Of a stretch of 64,000 nucleotides of DNA, positions 14,922 to 24,314 are shown in pieces. The translations under genes and the position numbers were made by a program. The notes under the pieces were generated by a model. It was not told where the DNA came from. It searched no databases and was given only the letters and a program-made list of their open reading frames with translations. Position 1 is the first letter of the stretch; each line of letters starts with the position of its first letter. This DNA comes from Azomonas tarimensis (lineage in GTDB: Bacteria > Pseudomonadota > Gammaproteobacteria > Pseudomonadales > Pseudomonadaceae), in the NCBI RefSeq assembly GCF_042648805.1, contig NZ_JBHRXZ010000016.1:248001-312000 (forward strand). Direction: 5' to 3'.

Positions 14922-16445
14922 ATGCCCGATAGCAAACGCCTTTCCGTGCTGCGCAACACGGGCCTGAACTATCTCGGCCAGGCCTACGCCTTGCTGATCG
15001 GCATCCTCATCCTGCCGTTCTACCTCGGTCACCTGGGTGCCGAAGCCTACGGGCTGATCGGTTTTTTTGCGGTAATGCAGGCCTGGCTGCTGTTGCTCGA
15101 TGCCGGGCTGTCTCCCTCCCTGGTACGCCAGGTCGCGCATTTGCGGGGCAGCGCTGCCGCCGGCAGGTTCGAGTCAGGCCGCCTGCTGCGCTCGTTCGAG
15201 CTCATCGTCCTGCCGGTGGCGCTGATCACCGCACTGGCCGTGTACCTGGCCAGTGGCTGGATCGCCGCACATTGGCTGCAAGCTCGCGAACTGGCTCCCG
15301 AGCGCATTGCCGACTGCGTGGCGCTGATGGGCGCAATGGTGGCCCTGCGGCTGTACGCGACCCTCTACAAAAGTGGTCTGCAAGGACTCGAATTGCATGG
15401 CTGGTTGAACCTGGCCAATGTCCTGATCGCCACCCTGCGCTACTTCGGCGGCCTGATACTGGTGGCCTGGGTCAGCCAGAACCCGGTCGACTTCTTTCTC
15501 TTCCATGTCGCTGTGGCGGGGCTCGAAACCCTGGCCTTCGCCGCCAAGGCCTACCGCGAGATGCCGCGGCCTCGTGCTTTCATCGGCTTCGACTGGCCTA
15601 CAGTCAGACCCGTCCTGCCCTTTGCCGCCAGCATGTCGCTGACCACCGGCTTGTGGATCCTGTTGACCCAGGTGGACAAGACGGTGCTGTCGAACGTGCT
15701 GCTGCTGGAGGAGTACGGTTATTTTTCCCTGGTCGCGCTGATCTCCACCGGCCTGCTGACCCTGATCAATCCGCTGGTGCAGACGTTGCTCCCTCGACTG
15801 ACCATGCTTACCGCGGAAGGCCGCATCACCGACATGAAGCGCCTCTACCTGAACGCCTCCCGGTTCGTCTGCAGCTTTCTGTTTCCGTTGGCGGCGGTCA
15901 TCGCCTTTCATGCCGAGGATCTGATCTTCGCCTGGACCGGAGACGCGCAGGCCGCCGCCTGGAGCGCGCCGATCCTGTTCTGGTATGCGCTGGGCAGCGC
16001 GATCCTGGCCGTCAGCGGCTTTCAGTTCTATCTGCAGTACGCCCATGGCCAGTTGCGCCTGCATCTATGGTTCAGCCTGGTATCGACGGCCATCAGCGTG
16101 CCGCTGGTACTGTTCGCCGCTTTCGAATATGGCGCCTACGGGGCAGCGCTGAGCTGGTTCCTCCTGCGCCTGGTCACCTACCTGATCTGGCCTGCATTCA
16201 TTCACCGTCGCTTCGCTCCCGGCATCCACGGCCCATGGGTCCTCGATCAGGTGCGCATCAGCCTCGTGACCCTGGTCGGGCTGCTGCTTGGCGAGCCGCT
16301 GTTCATGGCCATCACCGCCGAGGACCGCTTCCACATCCTGGCCGGTCTGGCCGCCAGCGGCCTGCTCTGCCTGACGCTCGTCGCGCTGAGCTCCCGGCCG
16401 CTCTATCTCAAGCTCTATCTCCTGATCAACAAGCCGAGCCTATGA
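14922..16445 (+). CDS. Wzx-type polysaccharide flippase
   Basis: A 507-residue polytopic membrane protein of the MATE/MOP oligosaccharide-flippase family, with about 12-14 hydrophobic segments along the whole length. It begins NTGLNYLGQAYALLIGILIL, followed by the typical GLIGFFAVMQAWLLLLDAGL region. Such proteins move undecaprenyl-linked oligosaccharide units across the inner membrane. The length is normal for the family. Its stop overlaps the next gene's start as ATGA (16442-16445), indicating translational coupling with the glycosyltransferase. Confidence 0.88.
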   Translation: MPDSKRLSVLRNTGLNYLGQAYALLIGILILPFYLGHLGAEAYGLIGFFAVMQAWLLLLDAGLSPSLVRQVAHLRGSAAAGRFESGRLLRSFELIVLPVALITALAVYLASGWIAAHWLQARELAPERIADCVALMGAMVALRLYATLYKSGLQGLELHGWLNLANVLIATLRYFGGLILVAWVSQNPVDFFLFHVAVAGLETLAFAAKAYREMPRPRAFIGFDWPTVRPVLPFAASMSLTTGLWILLTQVDKTVLSNVLLLEEYGYFSLVALISTGLLTLINPLVQTLLPRLTMLTAEGRITDMKRLYLNASRFVCSFLFPLAAVIAFHAEDLIFAWTGDAQAAAWSAPILFWYALGSAILAVSGFQFYLQYAHGQLRLHLWFSLVSTAISVPLVLFAAFEYGAYGAALSWFLLRLVTYLIWPAFIHRRFAPGIHGPWVLDQVRISLVTLVGLLLGEPLFMAITAEDRFHILAGLAASGLLCLTLVALSSRPLYLKLYLLINKPSL

Positions 16446-17380
16446 CCATGCAAGTGAAGACCGAGCAAGCGATCGTCGCCCGCTGGGAAGGCCGTCGCGA
16501 GCCCCTGCTGAGCATCATCTGCCTGGCCTACAACCACGCCGGGTTCATCCGCCAGACGCTGGACGGCTTCCTTGCCCAGGAGACCGATTTCCCCGTCGAG
16601 ATCATCGTCCATGACGATGCCTCCACCGACCAGACCGCAGCGATCATTCGCGAGTACGAACAGCGCTACCCTTCGATCATCAAGCCGATCTACCAGCGCG
16701 AGAACCAGTACCGTCTCGGTGTGCCCTTCAGCACCCGCCTGTTCGCCCAGGCCCGGGGCCGCTACATCGCCTATTGCGAGGGCGACGACTACTGGATAGA
16801 TCCGCGCAAACTGCAGATCCAGGTGGATTTTCTCGAGGCCCATCCCGACTACGTGATGACCTATCACGATGCTTTCATGTTCAACAGCAAGGGCGTCATC
16901 CAGTCCCCGCACCTGACGGGCAGGTACCGCGCCGACGCCACCGCGCTGGAACTGATGCAGGGTCGCCACGTCACCACCCTGACCACCTGCTTCCGCAACC
17001 TGATCCACGAACTGCCGCCAGAACTGATCGGCGTCGAGGTGCTGGATATCTGCTGGTGGTCGCTGCTGGGTGCCCACGGCAAGGGACGCTTCATCAAGGA
17101 GATCCGTCCGGCGGCCTATCGCATCCACGAGGGCGGCATCTTCTCCATGCGCTCGAGCAAGCAGCGTATCCGTATGTCCATGCACGCCTACTATTGTCTG
17201 GCCCGCTATTACCACCGGATCGGTAACCAGGCAGTGCACGACCATTTCATGGGCCTGGTGTTCAGCCACTCGCTGGCGCTCATGCCGGTATCGGGCAAGG
17301 TCCGCGCCATGCTCGCGGTAGGCCGCAATATCAGTCTCAACGTGCTGGGCCGGCTCAACCGCCTGCCCGCGCGCAACTGA
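16442..17380 (+). CDS. Family 2 glycosyltransferase
   Basis: A 312-residue GT-A fold glycosyltransferase. The start ATG at 16442 overlaps the flippase stop. Residues 20-140 hold the GT2 core: LSIICLAYNHAGFIRQTLDG, the VHDDASTDQT nucleotide-binding motif, and CEGDDYWIDPRKLQ containing the metal-binding DD. The EGDDYW variant is common in GT2 enzymes of capsule and exopolysaccharide loci. Donor and acceptor are unknown. No membrane segment is obvious, so it probably acts at the cytoplasmic face on lipid-linked intermediates. Confidence 0.88.
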   Translation: MTMQVKTEQAIVARWEGRREPLLSIICLAYNHAGFIRQTLDGFLAQETDFPVEIIVHDDASTDQTAAIIREYEQRYPSIIKPIYQRENQYRLGVPFSTRLFAQARGRYIAYCEGDDYWIDPRKLQIQVDFLEAHPDYVMTYHDAFMFNSKGVIQSPHLTGRYRADATALELMQGRHVTTLTTCFRNLIHELPPELIGVEVLDICWWSLLGAHGKGRFIKEIRPAAYRIHEGGIFSMRSSKQRIRMSMHAYYCLARYYHRIGNQAVHDHFMGLVFSHSLALMPVSGKVRAMLAVGRNISLNVLGRLNRLPARN

Positions 17381-17406
17381 CTTCGGGAAAGGACAGGAAG
17401 GAATCC

Positions 17407-19614
17407 ATGACGGTAATGACTCGCTCATCGCTGGAGTACAACGAGGACAGCCGGATCGATCTGGCGGGGATACTGCGTGCCGCCTTCGATCACAAGGTCC
17501 TGATCACCTCCATCACCCTGTTGTTCATGGCACTTGGCGTCGCTTACGCCTTGATGGCCACGCCCATCTACCGGGCCAGCGCGATGATCCAGATCGAGCC
17601 GAAAAAGAACGGACTTAACGGCGTACCGGAGACGGTCGCACGCGCCAGCTCGGTATCCCTGGCCACCGCCGAAATCGAACTGATCAAATCCCGCGCCGTG
17701 CTCGGCCAGACCGTGGAAAACCTCAAGCTGCACCTGGTGGCCGAACCACGCCACTTTCCACTGATCGGCGGCTGGCTGGCACGTATGCACGATCCGGCCG
17801 ACGAGGGTGATCTCGCCGAGCCCCCGCTGGGGCTGTCGCGCTATGCCTGGGGTGGCGAGCGGCTGGAGGTGTTCCAGCTGGAAGTCCCGGATGATTTCCT
17901 CGGCGAACGGCTCACCCTGGTCGCCGGGCAAGACGGTGCCTTCGAAGTCTTCGACCAGCACGGCGATCTCATCCTGCAGGGCAGGCCACGCGAAGCGATC
18001 GAACGCAACGGCTTCAAGCTCCAGGTGGCTGATCTCAAGGCGCGCCCGGGCACCGAGTTCAGGTTGATCCGCGCGCGCCCACAGACCACTGCCCTCCTTT
18101 ATCAGAAGCGTCTGAAGATCGGTGAGGCAGGCAAGGATTCGGGAGTGGTGCTGCTGGCCATCGAGGATCCCGACCCGCACCGGGCCAATGCCATCCTCGA
18201 CGAGATCGGCCAGTTGTACGTGCGGCAGAACATTGAGCGTACCTCGGCCGAAGCTACCCAGCGGCTGGATTTCCTACGCTCCCAGGTGCCGGTGCTGCGC
18301 AAGGAGCTGGAAAAGGCCGAAGCCGCGCTGAATGCCTATCAGACCAGCGCCCGCTCGGTGGACATCAGCATCGAGACCAAGTCGGTACTCGACCAGATCG
18401 TCACCATCGAATCGTCGATTTCGGACCTGAACCTCAAGCGGGTCGAGTACGACCGTCTCTATACGCCGGAAAACCCGATCTACAAGACGCTGATGAAGCA
18501 GATCGGCGAACTCAATGCCCAGCGCGAGGCGCTGATGCGGCAGGTCGACACCCTGCCGATGACCCAGCAGGAGCTGCTGCGCCTCAAGCGCGACATGGAG
18601 GTCACTACCCAGACCTACACGCTGCTGCTGAACAAGGCTCAGGAGCAGGACATCATCCGTGCCGGCACCATCGGCAACGTGCGAATCATCGACCACGCCT
18701 ATTCCATCATTGAAAAGCCGGCCAAGCCGATTCGCTCGCTGGTGGTGCTCATCGCCATGCTGCTTGGCGTGCTGGTTTCGGCGCTGGTGATACTGCTGCG
18801 CCAGGCGTTCTATCGCGGCATCGAGGCACCCGACGCCATCGAGAACCTCGGCCTGCCGGTGTACGCCGCGCTGCCGCTGTCGCGCCGCCAGGAGCGCCTG
18901 AACCGCAAGCGCAGCGCCGCACCGGGCCCGCGCCTGCTGGCCTTCGCCGAACCGGACGACCTTGCCGTCGAGTCCCTGCGCAGCCTGCGCACCAGCCTGA
19001 GGTTCGCCATGATCGAGGCGCGCAACAAGGTGGTGATGATCACCAGCCCGACGCCCGGAGTCGGCAAGTCGTTCGTTTCGGCCAACCTCGCCGCGGTGGT
19101 GGCCCAGGCCGGGCAGAAAGTGCTGCTGATCGACGGTGACATGCGCCGCGGGTATCTGCACGGCCTGCTCCAGCTCCCCAACGAAGCAGGCCTGTCCGAC
19201 GCCCTTGCCGCCGGGCTGGAGCTGGCCGACGTCGTCCAGCATGGCCTGGAACCCAACCTGGATTTCATCGGTCGCGGCGGCCTGGCGCCCAACCCCTCGG
19301 AGCTGTTGATGCGCGAACACTTCACACGGCTGCTGCAGCAGGCCGACGACCGATACGACCTGATCATCATCGATACCCCGCCCGTGCTCGCCGTTACCGA
19401 CGCCGTGGTAATCGCCCAGCAATCGGGTACCAGCCTGCTGGCGGCCCGCTTCGGGCGCAACTCGCCAAGCCAGATGGAGGCCGCACGCAACCGTCTGGCG
19501 CAAAACGGCGTAGTGGTCCGCGGCGCGGTTCTCAACGCGGTGAAGCGCAAGGCCTCCAATTCGGCCTACGACACCGGCGCCTACGGTTACTACAGCTATC
19601 CGAGCAAAGCCTGA
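17407..19614 (+). CDS. Wzc-type co-polymerase with BY-kinase domain
   Basis: A 735-residue polysaccharide co-polymerase fused to a bacterial tyrosine kinase. Domains: N-terminal Wzz domain with TM1 (about 30-52), a long periplasmic coiled-coil region, the GNVR motif near residues 423-426, TM2 (about 440-462), then the cytoplasmic kinase. The kinase has Walker A TPGVGKS (about 549-555), Walker A' LLIDGDMRRG (about 573-582) and Walker B LIIIDTPP (about 653-660). The C-terminus ends in a tyrosine cluster (YDTGAYGYYSY), the autophosphorylation tail. Such proteins set chain length and work with Wzy and an outer-membrane OPX channel, but no Wza/OPX gene is in this locus. Confidence 0.93.
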   Translation: MTVMTRSSLEYNEDSRIDLAGILRAAFDHKVLITSITLLFMALGVAYALMATPIYRASAMIQIEPKKNGLNGVPETVARASSVSLATAEIELIKSRAVLGQTVENLKLHLVAEPRHFPLIGGWLARMHDPADEGDLAEPPLGLSRYAWGGERLEVFQLEVPDDFLGERLTLVAGQDGAFEVFDQHGDLILQGRPREAIERNGFKLQVADLKARPGTEFRLIRARPQTTALLYQKRLKIGEAGKDSGVVLLAIEDPDPHRANAILDEIGQLYVRQNIERTSAEATQRLDFLRSQVPVLRKELEKAEAALNAYQTSARSVDISIETKSVLDQIVTIESSISDLNLKRVEYDRLYTPENPIYKTLMKQIGELNAQREALMRQVDTLPMTQQELLRLKRDMEVTTQTYTLLLNKAQEQDIIRAGTIGNVRIIDHAYSIIEKPAKPIRSLVVLIAMLLGVLVSALVILLRQAFYRGIEAPDAIENLGLPVYAALPLSRRQERLNRKRSAAPGPRLLAFAEPDDLAVESLRSLRTSLRFAMIEARNKVVMITSPTPGVGKSFVSANLAAVVAQAGQKVLLIDGDMRRGYLHGLLQLPNEAGLSDALAAGLELADVVQHGLEPNLDFIGRGGLAPNPSELLMREHFTRLLQQADDRYDLIIIDTPPVLAVTDAVVIAQQSGTSLLAARFGRNSPSQMEAARNRLAQNGVVVRGAVLNAVKRKASNSAYDTGAYGYYSYPSKA

Positions 19615-19621
19615 GGTCCCC

Positions 19622-20392
19622 ATGCCAAGAACCGTTACCGGAATGCAACCTTACCTGTTCCCCTACCTGGGCTACTTTCAGCTCATCGCCAACAGCGATG
19701 TATTCGCCATCGGCGACGACATGCAGTTCGTCAGGGGTGCCTGGATCAACCGCAACCGTGTGCTGGCGCATGGCGAGCCCAAGCTCTTCAGCGTGCCGCT
19801 CAAGAAGGGTTCGCTGGGCGACTCGGTTCGGGATCGGCGCCTCGGCGACGACTTCGAACGTGAAGCTGCAGCGCTGCTGAAGATGATCAGCCGCCTGTAT
19901 GCCAAGGCCCCCTACCGCAGCCAGACGCTACCGCTGATCGAACAGATATTTGCCTGTCCGGAGCGAAACCTGGCGCTCTTCGCCGAGCACTCGCTGCGCC
20001 TGCTGTGCCGCCACATGGGTATCGACACGCCCATCTGCCGCACGTCGGAGCTGACCCTGGACAAGACTCTCGACAGGCAGGAGCGGGTCATCGAGATCAC
20101 TCGGCAACTCGGTGGGGACTGCTACATCAACCCGATTGGCGGCATTGACCTGTACTGCCCGGCGCGCTTTCGCGAGGCCGGGGTGAAACTGCGCTTTCTC
20201 AAGATGGACGAAGTCGAGTATCAGCAGCTGAAACATTCCTTTGTGCCGTCGCTGTCGATCATCGATGTATTGATGTTCAACGCCCCGGAAGCGCTACCCG
20301 ACCTGCTGCGCGCGTTCACCCTGGTCGAAGGCGTCGAACCAAATACCACGCGGGACGCCAGGGCGAGCCAAGGCAGCGCGCAACCCGCCTGA
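19622..20392 (+). CDS. WbqC family protein (copy 1)
   Basis: A 256-residue protein of the WbqC family, recognised by MQPYLFPYLGYFQLIANSD, the DDMQF..GAWINRNR segment, CPERNLALF, GGDCYINPIGG and PSLSIIDVLMFN. Members occur in O-antigen and exopolysaccharide loci; their biochemical activity is not established. It starts 8 bp after the BY-kinase stop and is followed 12 bp later by a clear paralogue. With a sugar aminotransferase in the same operon, a role in modifying an amino sugar is a possible inference only. Confidence 0.85.
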   Translation: MPRTVTGMQPYLFPYLGYFQLIANSDVFAIGDDMQFVRGAWINRNRVLAHGEPKLFSVPLKKGSLGDSVRDRRLGDDFEREAAALLKMISRLYAKAPYRSQTLPLIEQIFACPERNLALFAEHSLRLLCRHMGIDTPICRTSELTLDKTLDRQERVIEITRQLGGDCYINPIGGIDLYCPARFREAGVKLRFLKMDEVEYQQLKHSFVPSLSIIDVLMFNAPEALPDLLRAFTLVEGVEPNTTRDARASQGSAQPA

Positions 20393-20404
20393 AGAAGATC
20401 ACGG

Positions 20405-21157
20405 ATGCCGAAAGTCGTCTCACTCATGCAGCCTTACCTCTTTCCCTACCTCGGCTATTTCCAGCTGATCGCGGCCAGTGACGCCTTTGTTCTGGGAGAT
20501 GACCTGCAATACGCAAAAGGCTCCTGGATCAACCGCAACCGGTTACTGGTCGACGGCCGACCAAGCCTGTTCACCCTGTCGCTTCGCAAGGGGCGGTTCG
20601 GGGAAACCATCGGCGAGCGCTGGCTGAGCGATGACTACCCTCGCCAGGCCGCAACGCTGATGAAGACGCTTGAGCAGGCCTATGCCAGGGCTCCCTGGCG
20701 CGACTCGGTGCTGGAATTGATCGGTGCCATCCTGGCGAGCCCGGAGCGCAACCTGGCCTGTTTCAATGAACAGGCGTTGCGAGCCATATGTGCCCACCTG
20801 GGCATCGCCACGCCATTTCATCGCAGCTCGGAGTTCGGCCTGCCGCAGGGGATCGACAAGACCGAACGGCTGATCCGGGTGACCCAGGCCCTGGCTGGCG
20901 ATTGCTACCTCAACACCATCGGTGGCCTCGCGCTCTACAGGCCATCGGACTTCGAAGCCTGCGGCCTGAAGCTGCGATTTCTGGGCATGGACCCGCTGGA
21001 GTATCCGCAACGCCAGGTTCCTTTCGTCCCGTCCCTGTCGATCATCGATGTGCTGATGTCCAACAGCCCTGCTGCGGTCAGGGAACTGCTGCAACGCTTC
21101 ACCCTCATTGAGGGAAGTCTGAGGCACAGCGATCAATGCGCCCCGCCTTGCCTCTGA
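20405..21157 (+). CDS. WbqC family protein (copy 2)
   Basis: A 250-residue paralogue of the preceding gene. About half the residues are the same, with colinear motifs: MQPYLFPYLGYFQLIAASD, GSWINRNRLL, SPERNLACF, GDCYLNTIGG, PSLSIIDVLMSN. The high conservation of these blocks in both copies suggests both are functional and not a decaying duplicate. The divergence indicates an old duplication or different substrates. The biochemical function of the family is not established. The gap to the rfaH-like gene is 106 bp and holds a small hairpin at about 21217-21245. Confidence 0.85.
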   Translation: MPKVVSLMQPYLFPYLGYFQLIAASDAFVLGDDLQYAKGSWINRNRLLVDGRPSLFTLSLRKGRFGETIGERWLSDDYPRQAATLMKTLEQAYARAPWRDSVLELIGAILASPERNLACFNEQALRAICAHLGIATPFHRSSEFGLPQGIDKTERLIRVTQALAGDCYLNTIGGLALYRPSDFEACGLKLRFLGMDPLEYPQRQVPFVPSLSIIDVLMSNSPAAVRELLQRFTLIEGSLRHSDQCAPPCL

Positions 21158-21263
21158 GCAGAAAACCGGACGCTTCAGGAACCAGTCAAGCCGCCCAGAG
21201 TCACATTGCCATCACTGCACGCACCGGTCTTTTCGGCCGGCGTGCTACAAGGAAGGAGCCTTC

Positions 21264-21770
21264 ATGACCAGTACCATAGCCCGCTGGTATCTCGTCCAGA
21301 CCAAACCCCGCCAGGAGGAACGTGCCAAGGAGCATCTCGAACGCCAGTCGTTCGAGTGTTACTGGCCACAGAAACCACAGGCCAATGGCGAGGCCAAGCG
21401 CAAGGGCTCCGAATCGCTGTTTCCCGGGTACCTGTTCATTCGCCTCGATCACCTGCAGGACAACTGGTACCCGATTCGCTCCACACGGGGCGTCAACCAG
21501 ATCGTCAGCTTTGGCGGCAACCCTGTTCCGGTCGACGATGAGCTGATCGACAACCTCCGCCACCGGCTCGATAACCTTGCTGAAAAGCCACCCCTGCAGC
21601 TCGAGCCCGGGGAAAAGGTTCGGCTCAAGCTCAGCGTGCTCGATGCGGTCGAGGCGATCTTCGTCTGCCCCGATGGCGAAGAGCGCTCGGTGATCCTGCT
21701 CACCCTGCTGCAGCGGGAACAGCGCATCAGCGTCAAGAACGACCAACTGGCCAGCTATCAGCGCAGCTGA
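21264..21770 (+). CDS. RfaH-type transcription antiterminator
   Basis: A 168-residue NusG paralogue. The N-terminal NGN domain starts ARWYLVQTKPRQEERAKEHL, close to the RfaH pattern (WYLL..K..Q..RA.EHLERQ), and continues with SLFPGYLFIRLD. The C-terminal KOW-type domain (about 115-165) is degenerate, as in RfaH rather than housekeeping NusG. RfaH binds RNA polymerase at an ops element, suppresses pausing and Rho termination and recruits ribosomes in long polysaccharide operons. The leader of this operon carries two ops-like sites. AAGGAAGGAG stands upstream of the start. It lies mid-operon, 7.5 kb after the first gene, so it would be part of the operon it controls. Confidence 0.85.
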   Translation: MTSTIARWYLVQTKPRQEERAKEHLERQSFECYWPQKPQANGEAKRKGSESLFPGYLFIRLDHLQDNWYPIRSTRGVNQIVSFGGNPVPVDDELIDNLRHRLDNLAEKPPLQLEPGEKVRLKLSVLDAVEAIFVCPDGEERSVILLTLLQREQRISVKNDQLASYQRS

Positions 21771-21804
21771 CCCCCTTTCCCGGCCGTTCCTACGAGTCAG
21801 ACTG

Positions 21805-23034
21805 ATGAAGATTCTTGTCCTGCATACCCTCTACTCTCCCCACGTCGGCGGAGGCGCGGAGGCGGTGGTGAAACAGCTTGCCGAAGGCCTGCAGCGCCGT
21901 GGCCACGAGGTGGTGGTACTGGCGACCGGGCCGCGCGAAGGCGTGAACGGCGAGCAGGTCGATGGGCTACGCGTGTACCGTGCCGGGCTGCACAATCTCT
22001 ACTGGCACCACACCCAGCGCAGGCCCCAGCCACTGATGCGGCTGGGCTGGCATTGGCGCGACCGCTATAACCGCGACATGCGCGTGCCCCTGCGTCAGGT
22101 GATCGAGGTCGAACAACCGGATCTGGTCCTCTGCCACAACCTGACCGGCTGGTCGATCTCTGCCTGGGACGAGATCCACCAGGCGGGGCTTCCAGCGGTT
22201 CAGGTGCTGCACGACCTTTACCTGCTCTGTCCCCGCGACACCATGTATCACAAGGGCAAGGACTGTGCGCGGCAATGCGGCCTGTGCGCCGCGCTGCGGC
22301 ACCGGCACGCCGCGGCATCGGCCAAGGTGACGGCGGTGATCGGGGTGAGCCGATACCTGCTCGAACGGGTCTGCGAACAGGGGTTTTTCCCCGGCGTGCC
22401 ACGACACGTGGTGTACAACCGCTGTGCGGTGCCGGTCGCTGGACGTCTGTCCCGGCCCGACGGACCGCTGCGCTTCGGCTACATAGGTACGCTGTCGGAG
22501 AACAAGGGCGTGGCCTGGCTGATCCAGCAGTTCGAAGCGCTTGGACTCGATGCCACGCTGGATATCGCCGGGCGCGGCAAGCACGACGATGAAGCGCGCC
22601 TGGCGGCCCTGGTCACAAGCGACCGGGTGCGCTTCGTCGGCTTTCAGGATGCGGCACGTTTTCTTGGCGGGCTGGATGTGCTGGTGATGCCCTCGCGCTG
22701 GGCCGAACCCTTCGGCCTGGTTGCGGTGGAAGGCTGTGCACATGGCCTGCCGGTCATCGCCTCGGCCGTGGGCGGCCTGCCGGAGACCATCCAGCACGGC
22801 GTCAACGGGCTGCTGTGTACGCCGGAGAATCCCGACTCGCTGGGCCAGGCCCTCGCCACCCTCTACCACGACCAGGCCCTTCGCGAACGACTGGCCCATC
22901 AGGCGCGCCTGACAATCACGCCGCTGCTGGACATGGAGCGAATGCTCGACGAATACGAAACGATTCTCCACGAGAGCCTCGAAAGCAGCCGTTCGGGCCA
23001 GGAGCAGACCCATGACCAGCGCGTCCTGGCCTGA
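21805..23034 (+). CDS. Family 4 glycosyltransferase
   Basis: A 409-residue GT-B glycosyltransferase. The N-terminal domain begins MKILVLHTLYSPHVGGGAEAVV with the glycine-rich acceptor loop. The C-terminal nucleotide-sugar domain includes GTLSENKGVAWL and the EPFGLVAVEG form of the E-x7-E motif, followed by GLPVIASAVGGLPE. A Cys-rich insert (CPRDTMYHKGKDCARQCGLC) sits mid-protein, as in some related GT4 enzymes. The donor is unknown. Its end overlaps the next gene's start by 23 bp. Confidence 0.87.
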   Translation: MKILVLHTLYSPHVGGGAEAVVKQLAEGLQRRGHEVVVLATGPREGVNGEQVDGLRVYRAGLHNLYWHHTQRRPQPLMRLGWHWRDRYNRDMRVPLRQVIEVEQPDLVLCHNLTGWSISAWDEIHQAGLPAVQVLHDLYLLCPRDTMYHKGKDCARQCGLCAALRHRHAAASAKVTAVIGVSRYLLERVCEQGFFPGVPRHVVYNRCAVPVAGRLSRPDGPLRFGYIGTLSENKGVAWLIQQFEALGLDATLDIAGRGKHDDEARLAALVTSDRVRFVGFQDAARFLGGLDVLVMPSRWAEPFGLVAVEGCAHGLPVIASAVGGLPETIQHGVNGLLCTPENPDSLGQALATLYHDQALRERLAHQARLTITPLLDMERMLDEYETILHESLESSRSGQEQTHDQRVLA

Positions 23035-24292
23035 GGCCAGCCCACTGTGGGTCGGCAAGCCGACGCTGTACGCGGGCGTGGTCGCCTCGGTTCTGCTGGT
23101 GGAGACCTTCTCCGGTGCGTTGCGCTACTACTTCGACCTGGTGGGCATCGCCCCGCTGCTCTACCTGCCCAAGCTCGCCTGCGTCGCCGTGGTCGCCCTG
23201 GAATTGCCTCATCTCAAGGTGCAGCGCGGCGTATGGCTCATGCTGCTGGTGATGCTGACCTCCTCGCTGCTGGCCTTGATGCACGGGGTGGGGCCGGAGA
23301 ACGTCGGCTTCACCCTGTTCGCCATCAGCCCCCTGCTGTTCGGCGTGGTCTGTGCTCGTCACCTGCAACGACGCATGGGAACCCTCGGCTGGGTCATCGG
23401 TTTCTGCCTGTTCGCGTCGTTGCTCGGGCTCTTGCTGGACATGTTCAGCGAGGTTCCATGGAAGGGCTACAGCTACATGATGGGCGAGACCGAAGTCAGC
23501 GGAAATCGCGCCTGGGGCGATGGCGAGCAGGACCGCCCGGCCGGCTTTTCACGGATGTCGACCAGCCTCTCGGTGATGATCGCCATCTACAGCCTGTTTC
23601 TCAGCGTGCTCATAGGGTCGCGCCTGCTACGCCTGGTCCTGTACGCGGTGAGTCTGGCGGCGATCCTGGCGAGCACGAACAAGTCCACACTGGTGGCCTA
23701 TGCGTTGACCCTGGCGCTGATGGCAGTCGCCTGCTACCGGTTGCCGAGCGCCGGCGCCGCGCTGCTGGCGGTGGTGACAGGTCTGGCGCTGCCCTTGATC
23801 AGCCTGATGATTCACGTCGACCCGAACACCGTCGCCGGGGCAAGTGACCACGTCCTGGCCTCGCTCAATGATCGCCTGGCCAACAGCTGGCCCAACCTGT
23901 TCGCCCTGCTCGTCGATGAAGGCTGGCTCTGGGCAGGCGCCGGCTTCGGTGCGGTGGGCAGCACCCAGTCGGCCTTCCCGATTCCCGGACAGGACCTGTT
24001 GACCGTAGCCGATAACACCGCGCTCTACCTCTGGGCCATCTTTGGCGCGGTCGGCGTGCTGCTCTACCTGCTCTGGTTTCCCCTGCTGCTGCGGCTGCAG
24101 GAACGAGGCTCGCCGCTGCGCTTCGCCCTGTTGCTGATCGTCTTTTGCATCTGCCTCGTCGGCTGGACCACCGACGTGCTTGAAGTGCCCGCTGCCAGCC
24201 TGTTTCTCGGCATGGCCATCGGTCTGGTGCTGGCACCGTCCGAGGCGAGGCAGCGATTGTCCAGGAGATGGAACGAAGCTGTTGTAACGTGA
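23012..24292 (+). CDS. Wzy-like polymerase / O-antigen ligase family protein
   Basis: A 426-residue polytopic membrane protein with about 10-12 hydrophobic segments and a larger periplasmic loop in the middle (about 148-185). A STNKSTLVAY segment and the C-terminal GLVLAPSEARQR end are typical of O-antigen ligase/polymerase (Wzy_C-like) proteins. In this context it is the best candidate for the polymerase that joins repeat units at the periplasmic face. The sequence alone does not separate polymerase from ligase. The 23-bp overlap with the upstream glycosyltransferase supports cotranslation. Confidence 0.8.
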   Translation: MTSASWPEASPLWVGKPTLYAGVVASVLLVETFSGALRYYFDLVGIAPLLYLPKLACVAVVALELPHLKVQRGVWLMLLVMLTSSLLALMHGVGPENVGFTLFAISPLLFGVVCARHLQRRMGTLGWVIGFCLFASLLGLLLDMFSEVPWKGYSYMMGETEVSGNRAWGDGEQDRPAGFSRMSTSLSVMIAIYSLFLSVLIGSRLLRLVLYAVSLAAILASTNKSTLVAYALTLALMAVACYRLPSAGAALLAVVTGLALPLISLMIHVDPNTVAGASDHVLASLNDRLANSWPNLFALLVDEGWLWAGAGFGAVGSTQSAFPIPGQDLLTVADNTALYLWAIFGAVGVLLYLLWFPLLLRLQERGSPLRFALLLIVFCICLVGWTTDVLEVPAASLFLGMAIGLVLAPSEARQRLSRRWNEAVVT

Positions 24293-24314
24293 CACCCGCC
24301 CAGGAGGGGCAAAC

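Noticed and set aside
15272..17380. 702-residue plus-strand frame starting inside the flippase gene
   Set aside because: Only its last 312 codons are the real glycosyltransferase; the upstream part is out of frame with the flippase and has no domain.
18274..19623. Antisense frame of 449 residues opposite the BY-kinase
   Set aside because: Shadow of the kinase gene; no ribosome-binding site and no domain.
21217..21245. Hairpin before the rfaH-like gene as a terminator or attenuator
   Set aside because: The stem has a 2-base bulge and no T run follows; evidence is too weak to call.
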